Source: Oribacterium sp. KHPX15
GTDB taxonomy: Bacteria > Bacillota > Clostridia > Lachnospirales > Lachnospiraceae
Assembly (NCBI RefSeq): GCF_900107835.1
Contig: NZ_FNRG01000004.1
Span: forward strand, 62,001 to 126,000
Direction of reading: 5' to 3'
Length of the DNA stretch: 64,000 bases
Of this stretch, positions 34,679 to 42,628 are shown piece by piece. The notes below the pieces were generated by a model. That model was not told where the DNA came from. It was given only the letters and a program-made list of their open reading frames with translations, and made no database searches. The translations under genes were made by a program, and so were the position numbers. Each line of letters opens with the position of its first letter. Position 1 is the first letter of the stretch.

Positions 34679-36862
34679 ATGAGTATTGAAATATTGTTTA
34701 TGAATACTAAAATCTCCATAGATTATGAAAAACAAAATAACGATTCCCCCGGCTCAATGGGTAAGGTATATGAGCTAATAGCAGATTTCGCGGCTAAAAT
34801 CGCATGGGGTATTTTTTTCTGCTTCATTTTCTGGCTCTTTATAGTAACCGGATACTCGACAGTAAGACTGGGTGACATGAATGAGCGGTCCTATATCATT
34901 CATGACAGTATGGTTCAGAATCTGCTGTTTTCTGTGGTGATACTATTCCTTATGACGCTGATTTTCAGAAGCTTTAAACGTTTTAAGGAAAAACAACTGA
35001 AGGATAGTGTCTTGCATCGGATTGATCACCGAAAGGTGACCGGGGTAATGCTTTTGGCCTTTACAATTATGTGTTTCATTTTTGTGGTCACAACACAGCA
35101 TATCCCGAGATCAGATCAGAAGTATGTTGTCGATTGCGCAGAAGAGATCCTGAACCATGATTATTCATGCTTTGAACCGGAAGGGTATCTTGATTACTAT
35201 CCGAATCAATATGGCATTGTGCTTATTATGTACTGCCTGACTGTCATTTTCGGAAGCAACAATTATCTTATCTTCCGACTGATCAATGTCCTGGCCCTTG
35301 GGCTGCTGTTTGGATTCATGCGTTCCCTGACAGAGAAAATATTTGATGTTCCCACAAGCATTTTGAACTGTGTGGTTCTTCTTATGTTTCTTCCCCTGGC
35401 TCTGTATGTTACTTTCGTATACGGTAACATTCTTGGTTTAACCGCAGGCATAGGCAGCCTGTATTATCTTTATGGTTTTATGGAAGAAAAGGGCCGGTGG
35501 AAGCTTGCAGCGGCAGTGGCATTAAGCGCATTTTCTGTTCTCATCAAACAAAACTATATGATCTTCACTCTGGGGCTAGGTATCTACTGCCTGATGGAGC
35601 TTCTGAAAAGAAGGAATCTGAGAACTCTTGCGGCATTTTTCTGTATTCTCTTTACGTTAAGCTTCGGCTCCATTGTTCCCGGTTTTCTGATGAAACAACT
35701 AACCGGCATAGACAAAAAAGGAGGTTTATCAAGTGTTTCCTTTATTGTCATGGGCCTTCAGGATAACCCTAAACGCTTTAATGGCTGGTACAACGAGTAT
35801 AATTACGTATCCTACAAGAAGGCAGGTTTCGACAAAAATCTTCAGACAGAAAGATGCCTTGTGGATCTGAAAGAAAGGCTAAATGAATTTGCCGAAAAAC
35901 CTCTTATGGCTGTCAGCTTTTTCTCCGGAAAGAATATATCCCAATGGTGTAATCCTGATTTTCAGGCTTTCTGGATAAATCAGGGCCTGAGTACTGCCTC
36001 AGATTTCAAAAGTCCGGGCTGGATAGTGGAGTTCCTGTCAGTTTATCGCAGCGAAAGGATCTCAAAACTGCTTAATCTGCTCCAGTTCTGGATTATAGCC
36101 GGAGCATTGATATTTGCCATGTTCTCAAGGAAGGATAATGTCTCTCTGTGCTTTGCCGTGATATTTATCGGAGGATTTCTGTTCCATACTGTCTGGGAAG
36201 CAAAAGGGCAGTACACATTACCCTATTTCGTTTGCCTTATCCCTCTATCATGCTCAGGATGGATGAATACCGTAAGACAGTCGGATATCCTGATGGATGA
36301 AGTGATTTTGAAGAAGTGGAAATTCAGAAATAAATATCTCAAACCATTACGTATCTCAATGCTTATGCTTGCCTGTATGATATATTTTTCCATCTGCAGC
36401 AGCTCAGGCATCGCAGGGAGTCTCCTTGCCATGAAACGATACTCTGACTTTTCATACCAGGTATATCTCAGAGATAATACATCCGAGAGATTCAGCGGAA
36501 TCAGAACTATTACGCCCCTTGAAGGCGCGGGGTGTGAAATAACCGGAGTAAAGATTGAAACTAACGGCGACAGAGCATTTATACACCTGGTTCCGGAGAA
36601 CATGTATCTTGATGTGGCGGAACAATCAGAAAACACTGCAGAAGAACATGATGAAGATTTGACACAGCTGGCATTCCCGGCAGAAAAAAGCGAGACTGCC
36701 GGCAGCTGGTTTATAAAAAAGGGTTCAGATGACGGTTATTACATATTATTGAAAAGCGAAGATGAGCAGGCCTTAACTGCAGGGGACAATGGGGAAATCT
36801 TTCTGGCACCTCTGAAATCCGACGATAGGAAACAGATTTGGCAGCTCCTTCCTTTGCGTTGA
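34679..36862 (+). CDS. Multi-spanning glycosyltransferase-like membrane protein
   Basis: A 727-residue protein with about ten or more hydrophobic helices between residues 30 and 590, arranged like GT39/GT-C transferases that use lipid-linked sugars (loop with DYYPNQYGIVLIMY and a conserved acidic pair near HIPRSDQKYVVDCAEE). The C-terminal 70 residues (GYYILLKSEDEQALTAGD, QIWQLLPLR) resemble a ricin-type beta-trefoil repeat with a QxW end. The start at ATG 34679 has no clear ribosome site; ATG 34700 is possible. Pairing with the GT2 gene supports surface glycosylation; the exact reaction is unknown. Confidence 0.75.
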   Translation: MSIEILFMNTKISIDYEKQNNDSPGSMGKVYELIADFAAKIAWGIFFCFIFWLFIVTGYSTVRLGDMNERSYIIHDSMVQNLLFSVVILFLMTLIFRSFKRFKEKQLKDSVLHRIDHRKVTGVMLLAFTIMCFIFVVTTQHIPRSDQKYVVDCAEEILNHDYSCFEPEGYLDYYPNQYGIVLIMYCLTVIFGSNNYLIFRLINVLALGLLFGFMRSLTEKIFDVPTSILNCVVLLMFLPLALYVTFVYGNILGLTAGIGSLYYLYGFMEEKGRWKLAAAVALSAFSVLIKQNYMIFTLGLGIYCLMELLKRRNLRTLAAFFCILFTLSFGSIVPGFLMKQLTGIDKKGGLSSVSFIVMGLQDNPKRFNGWYNEYNYVSYKKAGFDKNLQTERCLVDLKERLNEFAEKPLMAVSFFSGKNISQWCNPDFQAFWINQGLSTASDFKSPGWIVEFLSVYRSERISKLLNLLQFWIIAGALIFAMFSRKDNVSLCFAVIFIGGFLFHTVWEAKGQYTLPYFVCLIPLSCSGWMNTVRQSDILMDEVILKKWKFRNKYLKPLRISMLMLACMIYFSICSSSGIAGSLLAMKRYSDFSYQVYLRDNTSERFSGIRTITPLEGAGCEITGVKIETNGDRAFIHLVPENMYLDVAEQSENTAEEHDEDLTQLAFPAEKSETAGSWFIKKGSDDGYYILLKSEDEQALTAGDNGEIFLAPLKSDDRKQIWQLLPLR

Positions 36863-36978
36863 AAGGCAAGGTAAAGCTACCATCAATGCTACTTTTGATC
36901 GTTACATCTCACAAGAAATATTTTGCACAGTAGCAAGATGTAAGATTTCTTCTAATAAGTGAACTTTTTATGGCCGAA

Positions 36979-37006
36979 TTGACAAATCTTTTTAAGCTGA
37001 TATACT
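36979..37006 (+). promoter_or_regulatory. Promoter of the antisense RNA
   Basis: TTGACA (36979-36984) and TATACT (37001-37006) are 16 nt apart, pointing at the antitoxin RNA. From 36863 to 36978 there is only an imperfect TTACATCT/AGATGTAA hairpin. Confidence 0.75.
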
Positions 37007-37012
37007 TTAATT

Positions 37013-37116
37013 ATCAAGCAGCCGGCAGAGATGGGTGCCTCCATCCGATCTGGCGATAAAATGATTTAAGAAACGATCACCTAGTCTGCCAGGATCAGGG
37101 TGGTCGTTTTTATTTT
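37013..37116 (+). ncRNA. Candidate type I antitoxin RNA
   Basis: The RNA would start near 37013, 6-7 nt after a clear -10, and end at a terminator: AACGATCACC (37072-37081) pairs with GGTGGTCGTT (37099-37108), followed by a T-rich tract. An internal GATGG/CCATC hairpin lies at about 37030-37046. The last bases overlap the toxin stop codon on the other strand, so about 100 nt would be complementary to the 3' part of the toxin transcript. This convergent layout matches Fst/TxpA-type loci. RNA identity is inferred. Confidence 0.65.
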
Positions 37117-37193
37117 ACAAAAAACAAAACTAACGTGACTATAGCACATATCATAATGACAAACTGGATTAAATCCGGCCATTTGACGTACAT
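37110..37193 (-). CDS. Small holin-like membrane toxin (type I TA)
   Basis: A 27-residue ORF too short for routine calling. It begins MYVKWPDLIQF and continues as a single hydrophobic helix (VIMICAIVTLVLFFVK). The WPDLIQF start followed by a hydrophobic helix is the pattern of putative holin-like toxins related to Fst/TxpA. AGAGGTGG lies 9 nt before ATG 37193. Its promoter is strong, and an antisense RNA unit lies opposite the 3' end. Toxicity is inferred from the layout and family resemblance. Confidence 0.72.
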   Translation of the reverse strand: MYVKWPDLIQFVIMICAIVTLVLFFVK

Positions 37194-37257
37194 TCATCAG
37201 CACCACCTCTCTTTCAAGCTCAGATCAGTGGAAGCACCACCCCGCCGACTGGCTATT

Positions 37258-37286
37258 ATTATAGCAAACATTTGTTTTCTGTTCAA
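37258..37286 (-). promoter_or_regulatory. Promoter of the toxin mRNA
   Basis: Read on the minus strand, TTGAAC (plus 37281-37286) and TATAAT (37258-37263) are 17 nt apart. The leader to the toxin start contains GGTGGTGCT twice (plus AGCACCACC at 37199-37207 and 37233-37241), so the ribosome site may be masked or copied in the leader. Confidence 0.75.
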
Positions 37287-37316
37287 TAAATGTATTTCGA
37301 AAGGAATCAATTTTAT

Positions 37317-37892
37317 ATGAAAATCTGGATAGCGAGACACGGCCAGACCCGTTTAAACAAAATGAGGCTCATGCAGGGGAGGACCGATGAACCCCTGAAC
37401 GAAACCGGAATAGCCCAGGCGAAAGCCGCCAGAGAGAAGATTGGCGATATAAAATTTGATGCGGTTTACTCAAGCCCTTTGGACCGCGCCATAGTTACGG
37501 GCTCCATCATTGGCAATGTTGACCGCTCGGAGATCATCATAGATGACAGACTGATCGAAGCCGATTTCGGAAAATATGAGCAAAAGAAATATTATCTTCT
37601 GAACCCTGCCATGGTGCTTTACTGGTCCATGCCGGAGCTCTTCCCGGCACCGGCAACAGTTGAAAAGCTTTCAGAGCTCATCGGGCGCAGTCATTCCTTC
37701 CTGAAGGAACTGGAGCAAAAAGAATACGAAAATGTCCTGGTTGCCTGCCACGGCGGCATCATGCGCCCCCTTTCAGGCTATCTTCTGGACAGGTCAAACG
37801 GCATCTGCTGGCGGCCAAAGCCAAAAAACTGTGAGATACGAGTCTTTGAATCAAAAGACGGCAGGCATAGCATGATAAAAGATATACTTTAA
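37317..37892 (+). CDS. Histidine phosphatase family protein
   Basis: A 191-residue member of the phosphoglycerate mutase-like histidine phosphatases. The RHG motif is WIARHGQTRLNKM, then SPLDRAIVTGSII, and the second His is in ACHGGIMRP. Substrates in this family range from phosphosugars to alpha-ribazole phosphate; none can be assigned here. I use ATG 37317, since MKIWIARHG is the usual beginning; the longer frame has no support. Confidence 0.88.
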   Translation: MKIWIARHGQTRLNKMRLMQGRTDEPLNETGIAQAKAAREKIGDIKFDAVYSSPLDRAIVTGSIIGNVDRSEIIIDDRLIEADFGKYEQKKYYLLNPAMVLYWSMPELFPAPATVEKLSELIGRSHSFLKELEQKEYENVLVACHGGIMRPLSGYLLDRSNGICWRPKPKNCEIRVFESKDGRHSMIKDIL

Positions 37893-37996
37893 TGCCCTTT
37901 TTGATTAAACCGTCGGACATCCATTTTATAACATTAGGCCGATTACACTCTGTTATTAAATTGATACATGCCGGTTCTACTCCGACAATAGCCAAA

Positions 37997-38045
37997 TTTA
38001 TGCATAAATCCTGACCGGCTCTCTGATTTATGCATATTTTTTTGC
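37997..38045 (+). terminator. Terminator upstream of the amino acid ABC operon
   Basis: TATGCATAAATC pairs with GATTTATGCATA, followed by TTTTTTT. It can end the histidine phosphatase transcript. Confidence 0.8.
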
Positions 38046-38086
38046 ATATTGCGTTTATAAAGTACATTTTTCATGAATAAAAATAC

Positions 38087-38167
38087 TTGATTTCCTTTAT
38101 AAAAGGTCTATAATTTCTTGCAACAGTATAAACTCCCAAGTTATAAAACTATTTTTATTTATAACTT
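38087..38167 (+). promoter_or_regulatory. Promoter and downstream dyad of amino acid ABC operon
   Basis: TTGATT (38087-38092) and TATAAT (38109-38114) are 16 nt apart. Just after the likely start, AAGTTATAAA (38138-38147) and TTTATAACTT (38158-38167) form a perfect 10-bp inverted repeat with a 10-nt gap. It could be an operator or a leader hairpin for nutrient control. Confidence 0.65.
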
Positions 38168-38192
38168 AGGCAAAGGGTTTGAGGAGGACAAT

Positions 38193-39173
38193 ATGAAAAA
38201 GAATCTTACAGTACTTATGGCTGCTGTACTTGCCGCTGCATCACTTGCAGGTTGCGGATCCAGCAAGCCCGCAGAAACAACTGCTGCCGCTACAACTGCC
38301 GCAGCAACAGAAGCTGCTACAGAGGCTGCCACAACCGCTGCCGAAGAGACTACAGCTGCTGCCGAAGAATCCAAGGCAGATACCGCATCAGAAGGAACCG
38401 CAGAGATCCCGACAGATTTCACAACAATCACACCGGGAAAACTTACAGTTGGTACCTCACCTGACTTTGCACCATACGAGTTCTATCACGTTAACAACGG
38501 TACTCCGGAACTTGCAGGTTTTGACATGGCACTTGCCCAGAGAATCGCAGATGATTTAGGCCTCGAACTTCAGGTAGTTACTATCGATTTTGATGGTATC
38601 CTTATGGAGCTTCAGAACGGCAACATCGATCTCGGTATCTCAGGTTTCTCACCAAGCCCTGAGCGTAAAGAGACCTTTGATTTCTCAGACATTTACTACA
38701 CAGGCGGACAGGCATTTGTTATCCGTAAGGCAGATGTTGATAAGTATAAAGATTTCGAATCTTTCAAGGGTCTTCCGGTAGGCGCACAGAACGGTTCTAT
38801 CCAGATGGGTCTTGCAGAGAAGAATACTCCTGATGCCAACATCATCGGTCTTACAAAGGTTACAGACATCATTTCAGAGCTTGTTTCCGAAAAACTCGAG
38901 GGCGCATTCATCGAGACAGCCGTTGCAGAGCAGTACATCAAGAACTATCCTCAGCTTCAGATTGCATGGGATGTTCCATATGAAGCAGAAGGTTCTGCTA
39001 TCGCTCTTAAGAAGGGCAGCGATCTCGCACCTGCAGTAAATGCTGTTATCAACAATGCACTTTCAGACGGATCAATGGCTGAGTACATTGCTACTGCTCA
39101 GGATCTTGCATCTGATGAGGCTAATGTTTTCGAAGGTCAGCTTGACGAGAACGGCAAGGCTGCAGCTAACTAA
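38193..39173 (+). CDS. Polar amino acid ABC transporter, binding lipoprotein
   Basis: A 326-residue family 3 solute-binding lipoprotein. The lipobox is SLAGC (Cys21), then an Ala/Thr/Glu-rich linker to about 70. The binding domain shows LTVGTSPDFAPYEF, LAGFDMALAQRIADDLG, DIYYTGGQAFVIRK and VGAQNGSIQ. It captures a polar amino acid outside the membrane and delivers it to the permease downstream. I use ATG 38193, 6-7 nt after GAGGAGG. The specific amino acid is not known. Confidence 0.93.
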   Translation: MKKNLTVLMAAVLAAASLAGCGSSKPAETTAAATTAAATEAATEAATTAAEETTAAAEESKADTASEGTAEIPTDFTTITPGKLTVGTSPDFAPYEFYHVNNGTPELAGFDMALAQRIADDLGLELQVVTIDFDGILMELQNGNIDLGISGFSPSPERKETFDFSDIYYTGGQAFVIRKADVDKYKDFESFKGLPVGAQNGSIQMGLAEKNTPDANIIGLTKVTDIISELVSEKLEGAFIETAVAEQYIKNYPQLQIAWDVPYEAEGSAIALKKGSDLAPAVNAVINNALSDGSMAEYIATAQDLASDEANVFEGQLDENGKAAAN

Positions 39174-39375
39174 TACAGGAAAAGAGCAATCCGGTACCGG
39201 TTTTCTGAGGCTCGCATTATAGTCGGTCATCGAACCGGTATATGGCATTTAAGTTTAATATTTTTCTCCGGGCATCTGTCCCGGAGATTTTTTCAGTTTT
39301 CAGTTTATATTACTATAAGTTATAATGATTACATTGACTTTAATCATTATGCTTTTGAAAGGCAGGAATTTTTGT

Positions 39376-40155
39376 ATGACCATCAGTTGGAGCAACATAA
39401 CCAAACTCCTCAACTACAGCAACATGTTCCAGCAGGGCCTGATCGTAACGGTTCTGCTTGCTTTATGTACTGTATTCTTTGGTTTCTTCTTGGCATTTGG
39501 ACTGGCACTTATGCTTTTGTCGGATGTAAGACCCTTGAGACATCTCGAAAAGATAAAGACAGATGACATGGAAAGAAAGAAGCGGCTTGATTTTATCGCC
39601 CGTTTCAATCCGGTTAAGTTTATCGCAAGCGCATATGTACAGTTCGTAAGATGTACTCCTATGCTGGTTCAGATATTTCTGGTTTATTACATTGTATTTG
39701 GCTGTATCACACTGCCGAAATTCACCTTCCTCGGCTTTATACAGTTTGAGAGATTCTTCCCTGCTGCAGTGGCGCTGGCATTGAACTCCGGCGGATACAT
39801 GAGTGCAGTCATCCGCGGAGGCATCGAAGGTGTTGACGGCGGACAGACAGAAGCCGCAAGGTCTCTCGGTATGTCCAAGGGGCAGACAATGTACCACATC
39901 ATCCTTCCCCAGGCAGTTAAAAACATCCTTCCTGCTGTGGCAAACGAGTTCGTCACCATCATAAAGGAGTCTTCCGTTTGTTACACCATCGGAGTTCAGG
40001 ACATCATGTTCAATGTCAAGAGCGTGCAGTCAGCCACCTTCATCATCGCTGAGCCGCTCCTCATGGCAACCTTCCTGTACTTCTGCCTGTGCTTCCCGAC
40101 ATCAAAGATCATTGAACATGTAGAGAGGAGGATGCGTCAAAGTGACAACAGATAA
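39376..40155 (+). CDS. Polar amino acid ABC transporter permease
   Basis: A 259-residue HisM/GlnP-type permease with about five membrane helices. The EAA loop is [22 protein letters not shown]. It has a longer than usual cytoplasmic insertion ([19 protein letters not shown]) after the first helix pair. I use ATG 39376 ([10 protein letters not shown]); the ribosome site GGCAGGAATT is weak. The ATPase gene overlaps the end by 14 bases. Forms one transporter with the neighbours. Confidence 0.92.
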   Translation: MTISWSNITKLLNYSNMFQQGLIVTVLLALCTVFFGFFLAFGLALMLLSDVRPLRHLEKIKTDDMERKKRLDFIARFNPVKFIASAYVQFVRCTPMLVQIFLVYYIVFGCITLPKFTFLGFIQFERFFPAAVALALNSGGYMSAVIRGGIEGVDGGQTEAARSLGMSKGQTMYHIILPQAVKNILPAVANEFVTIIKESSVCYTIGVQDIMFNVKSVQSATFIIAEPLLMATFLYFCLCFPTSKIIEHVERRMRQSDNR

Positions 40156-40897
40156 TAAAGCCCTCATTCAGGTAAGGAACCTGAAAAAACATTACAATTA
40201 CGGAAAACTGAAAGCCCTTGACGGTGTAAATATCGATATCAATAAAGGCGATGTAATGGTTGTCATCGGACCCTCCGGTTCCGGAAAGTCAACATTCCTC
40301 CGCAGCTTAAATCTTCTTGAAGAACCTACAGACGGAAGCATCATCTTTGACGGGCAGGAGATAGTTAATTCAAAGATCAATCTGGATGCCTTCCGCCAGC
40401 GCATGGGTATGGTGTTCCAGCACTTCAATCTTTTTCCTCACAAGACCATCCTGGAGAACCTCACTCTTGCGCCTCAGATCGTCAAGAAAACCGGCAAGGA
40501 AGAAGCAGAAAAGAGAGCCCTTGAGCTTCTTGAAAGAGTAGGACTTAAGGACAGAGCCAGTGCTTATCCCGTACAGCTTTCCGGCGGTCAGAAGCAGCGT
40601 GTTGCCATAGTTCGTGCTCTTTGCATGAACCCTGAGGTTATGCTTTTCGATGAGCCTACATCAGCACTGGACCCGGAAATGGTTGGAGAAGTTCTTGAGG
40701 TTATGAAGGAGCTGGCAAAGGCCGGCATGACCATGGTCTGCGTAACTCACGAAATGGGATTCGCAAGAGAAGTGGGTAACCGTGTTGTGTTTATGGCGGA
40801 TGGAAATATCATTGAGGAGGGTACGCCGGAAGACATTTTTGATCACCCGAAGAGTGCACGTCTCAAGGATTTCCTCGGAAAAGTTCTGGAAGCCTGA
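40142..40897 (+). CDS. Polar amino acid ABC transporter ATPase (GlnQ-like)
   Basis: A 251-residue nucleotide-binding subunit. Walker A is GPSGSGKST (43-51), the Q loop is [11 protein letters not shown], the signature LSGGQKQR and Walker [15 protein letters not shown], with the H loop VTHEMGFA. These are the hallmarks of the polar amino acid family. The start is GTG 40142, 11 nt after GAGGAGG, overlapping the permease gene. A terminator follows. Confidence 0.95.
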   Translation: MTTDNKALIQVRNLKKHYNYGKLKALDGVNIDINKGDVMVVIGPSGSGKSTFLRSLNLLEEPTDGSIIFDGQEIVNSKINLDAFRQRMGMVFQHFNLFPHKTILENLTLAPQIVKKTGKEEAEKRALELLERVGLKDRASAYPVQLSGGQKQRVAIVRALCMNPEVMLFDEPTSALDPEMVGEVLEVMKELAKAGMTMVCVTHEMGFAREVGNRVVFMADGNIIEEGTPEDIFDHPKSARLKDFLGKVLEA

Positions 40898-40914
40898 AAG
40901 TATTCGATAGATTA

Positions 40915-40946
40915 AAGATGCATCTCTTGAGAGGTGCATCTTTTTT
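40915..40946 (+). terminator. Rho-independent terminator
   Basis: GATGCATCTC (40917-40926) pairs with GAGGTGCATC (40931-40940), followed by TTTTTT. Ends the amino acid ABC operon. Confidence 0.9.
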
Positions 40947-41027
40947 GATGGTAGCAACAGAAACTTTACGATACAATCAAAAATAGAAAAAAGAACACAA
41001 AAAATATCACCTGGAGGGAAGGACTGC

Positions 41028-42464
41028 ATGACAGAAGTAAAACAGCAAATAATTGACTTCATCGAAAAGAACAAAAAAATCTTCACTGACTTATCGGACA
41101 GTATCTGGGAGAATCCGGAGCTGAGTCTGAAGGAGTTTAAGTCGGCTGCCCTTTATGAGAAGGTTTTGGAAGAGAATGGGTTCAAGGTCGAGAAGCATTT
41201 CGACAATATCGAGACTGCTTTTACCGGCACTTTTGGTTCCGGACGACCTGTCATCGGGATTCTCGGGGAGTATGATGCACTTTCAGGTTTAAGCCAGGAG
41301 AGGGGAGCTTTGAGTCACAAGCCATTGGAAAACGGAGCTCCCGGACATGGCTGCGGTCACAATATGCTGGGAACAGGAGCTCTTGCCGCTGCCTTTGGAA
41401 TTAAGCATTATCTGGAAACCACAGGGCATGAGGGAACGGTTATCTTTTTCGGCTGCCCGGGAGAAGAAGGCGGTGCCGCAAAGGCTTTTATGGCGAGAGA
41501 CGGAATCTGGAAGGATCTGGACGCAGCTCTTACCTGGCATCCTGAGGATGTTAACGAAATAAAAACCGGCACCAACAACTCAACTATTCAGGTGCTTTAC
41601 GACTTCCACGGAGTTTCCGCGCATGCCGCAGGAGATCCCGAGCACGGAAGATCTGCGCTTGATGCAGTGGAACTGATGAATACCGGTGTCCAGTACCTGA
41701 GGGAACATATGACTTCTGACTGTCGTGTGCATTATGCCATTACTGATGCCGGCGGAGTTTCCCCCAATGTTGTTCAGGAGCATGCATCGGTTTTATACAT
41801 GGTCAGAGCCGGAATCGTAAAAAACTGTGTTGAACTTTTAAAACGCGTCGATAAAATAGCTGAGGGTGCAGCGCTTATGACTGAAACAAGCTTTGAACGC
41901 ACCTTCATTGACGGAACTGCGGATCTGGTGCCGAACTTCACACTGGAGACTGTGCTTTACGAGAATTTCAGGGAGGTCGGACTTCCTTCATACACTGAAG
42001 AGGAAGTTAGCTTCGCAAAGGCTCTCAGCGCCACCTGTCCGGAAAACCCGGCTCCCGGTTTTGCATCAAAGTTAGATGACAAGATTCGTGAATTTACAGA
42101 GGAGCAGAGCAGCCACGGAAAGAGCGGACTCAATAATTTTCTCGTACCGCTTCTCCACAGCACCGCATTTCAGGCAGGCTCCACAGATGTCGGAGACGTT
42201 TCCTGGCAGACACCTACAGCGCAGATACACGTTGCGGGTTTTGTAAACGGTGCTCCCGGTCATAGCTGGCAGAATGTTTCCTGCGGCGGCTCCTCCATCG
42301 GCCACAAGGCACTTATCCATGCAGGAAAGGTCCTTGCCTGTGCAGCGGTTGATCTCTATGAAAAACCGAAGATACTTGAGGAAGCCCGGGTGGAGTTTGA
42401 GAAGAGAACCGCCACCGGTTACGTTTGTCCTATAGAAGACGGCGCTAAACCCATAGCCATATGA
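41028..42464 (+). CDS. M20-family amidohydrolase, AbgB-like
   Basis: A 478-residue metal-dependent peptidase/amidohydrolase close to AbgB, subunit B of p-aminobenzoyl-glutamate hydrolase, or related aminoacylases. Metal and active-site motifs are GHGCGHN (106-112), GCPGEEGGAAK, LTWHPEDVN and the dimerization-domain DFHGVSAHAAGDP. The C-terminal STDVGDVSW and APGHSW supply the last ligands. CTGGAGGGAA precedes ATG 41028. No AbgA or AbgT partner is adjacent. It follows an amino acid importer, so cleaving imported acyl or folate-type amino acids is plausible but unproven. Confidence 0.87.
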   Translation: MTEVKQQIIDFIEKNKKIFTDLSDSIWENPELSLKEFKSAALYEKVLEENGFKVEKHFDNIETAFTGTFGSGRPVIGILGEYDALSGLSQERGALSHKPLENGAPGHGCGHNMLGTGALAAAFGIKHYLETTGHEGTVIFFGCPGEEGGAAKAFMARDGIWKDLDAALTWHPEDVNEIKTGTNNSTIQVLYDFHGVSAHAAGDPEHGRSALDAVELMNTGVQYLREHMTSDCRVHYAITDAGGVSPNVVQEHASVLYMVRAGIVKNCVELLKRVDKIAEGAALMTETSFERTFIDGTADLVPNFTLETVLYENFREVGLPSYTEEEVSFAKALSATCPENPAPGFASKLDDKIREFTEEQSSHGKSGLNNFLVPLLHSTAFQAGSTDVGDVSWQTPTAQIHVAGFVNGAPGHSWQNVSCGGSSIGHKALIHAGKVLACAAVDLYEKPKILEEARVEFEKRTATGYVCPIEDGAKPIAI

Positions 42465-42628
42465 TAATAGAGGATCAAATTGTTTTAATTCCCTCAGTTC
42501 CATCGGAAAACTAACAACCTTTATTAATTACAAATTTCATTGTTTAAATCAGAAAATGAGTAAGTGCAATGTTTTTGCATTGTATAACAACTGTACTTGG
42601 CCCTTATTTGAACTAAAGGATTTAGGAT

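Noticed and set aside
37013-37116. Fluoride or other riboswitch in front of the histidine phosphatase
   Set aside because: The GAGATGGGTGCC segment briefly suggested one, but the unit has its own promoter and terminator about 200 nt before the gene and pairs with the toxin mRNA, so an antisense RNA fits better.
37135-37320. 61-codon plus-strand ORF across the toxin locus
   Set aside because: It lacks a ribosome site and overlaps the oppositely oriented toxin gene with its promoter; the toxin reading has the family-like sequence.
37906-37990. Another relic of the large hairpin family
   Set aside because: GTCGGACATCC and TCCGAC can pair, but the remaining bases match poorly and no conserved bulge motif is present.
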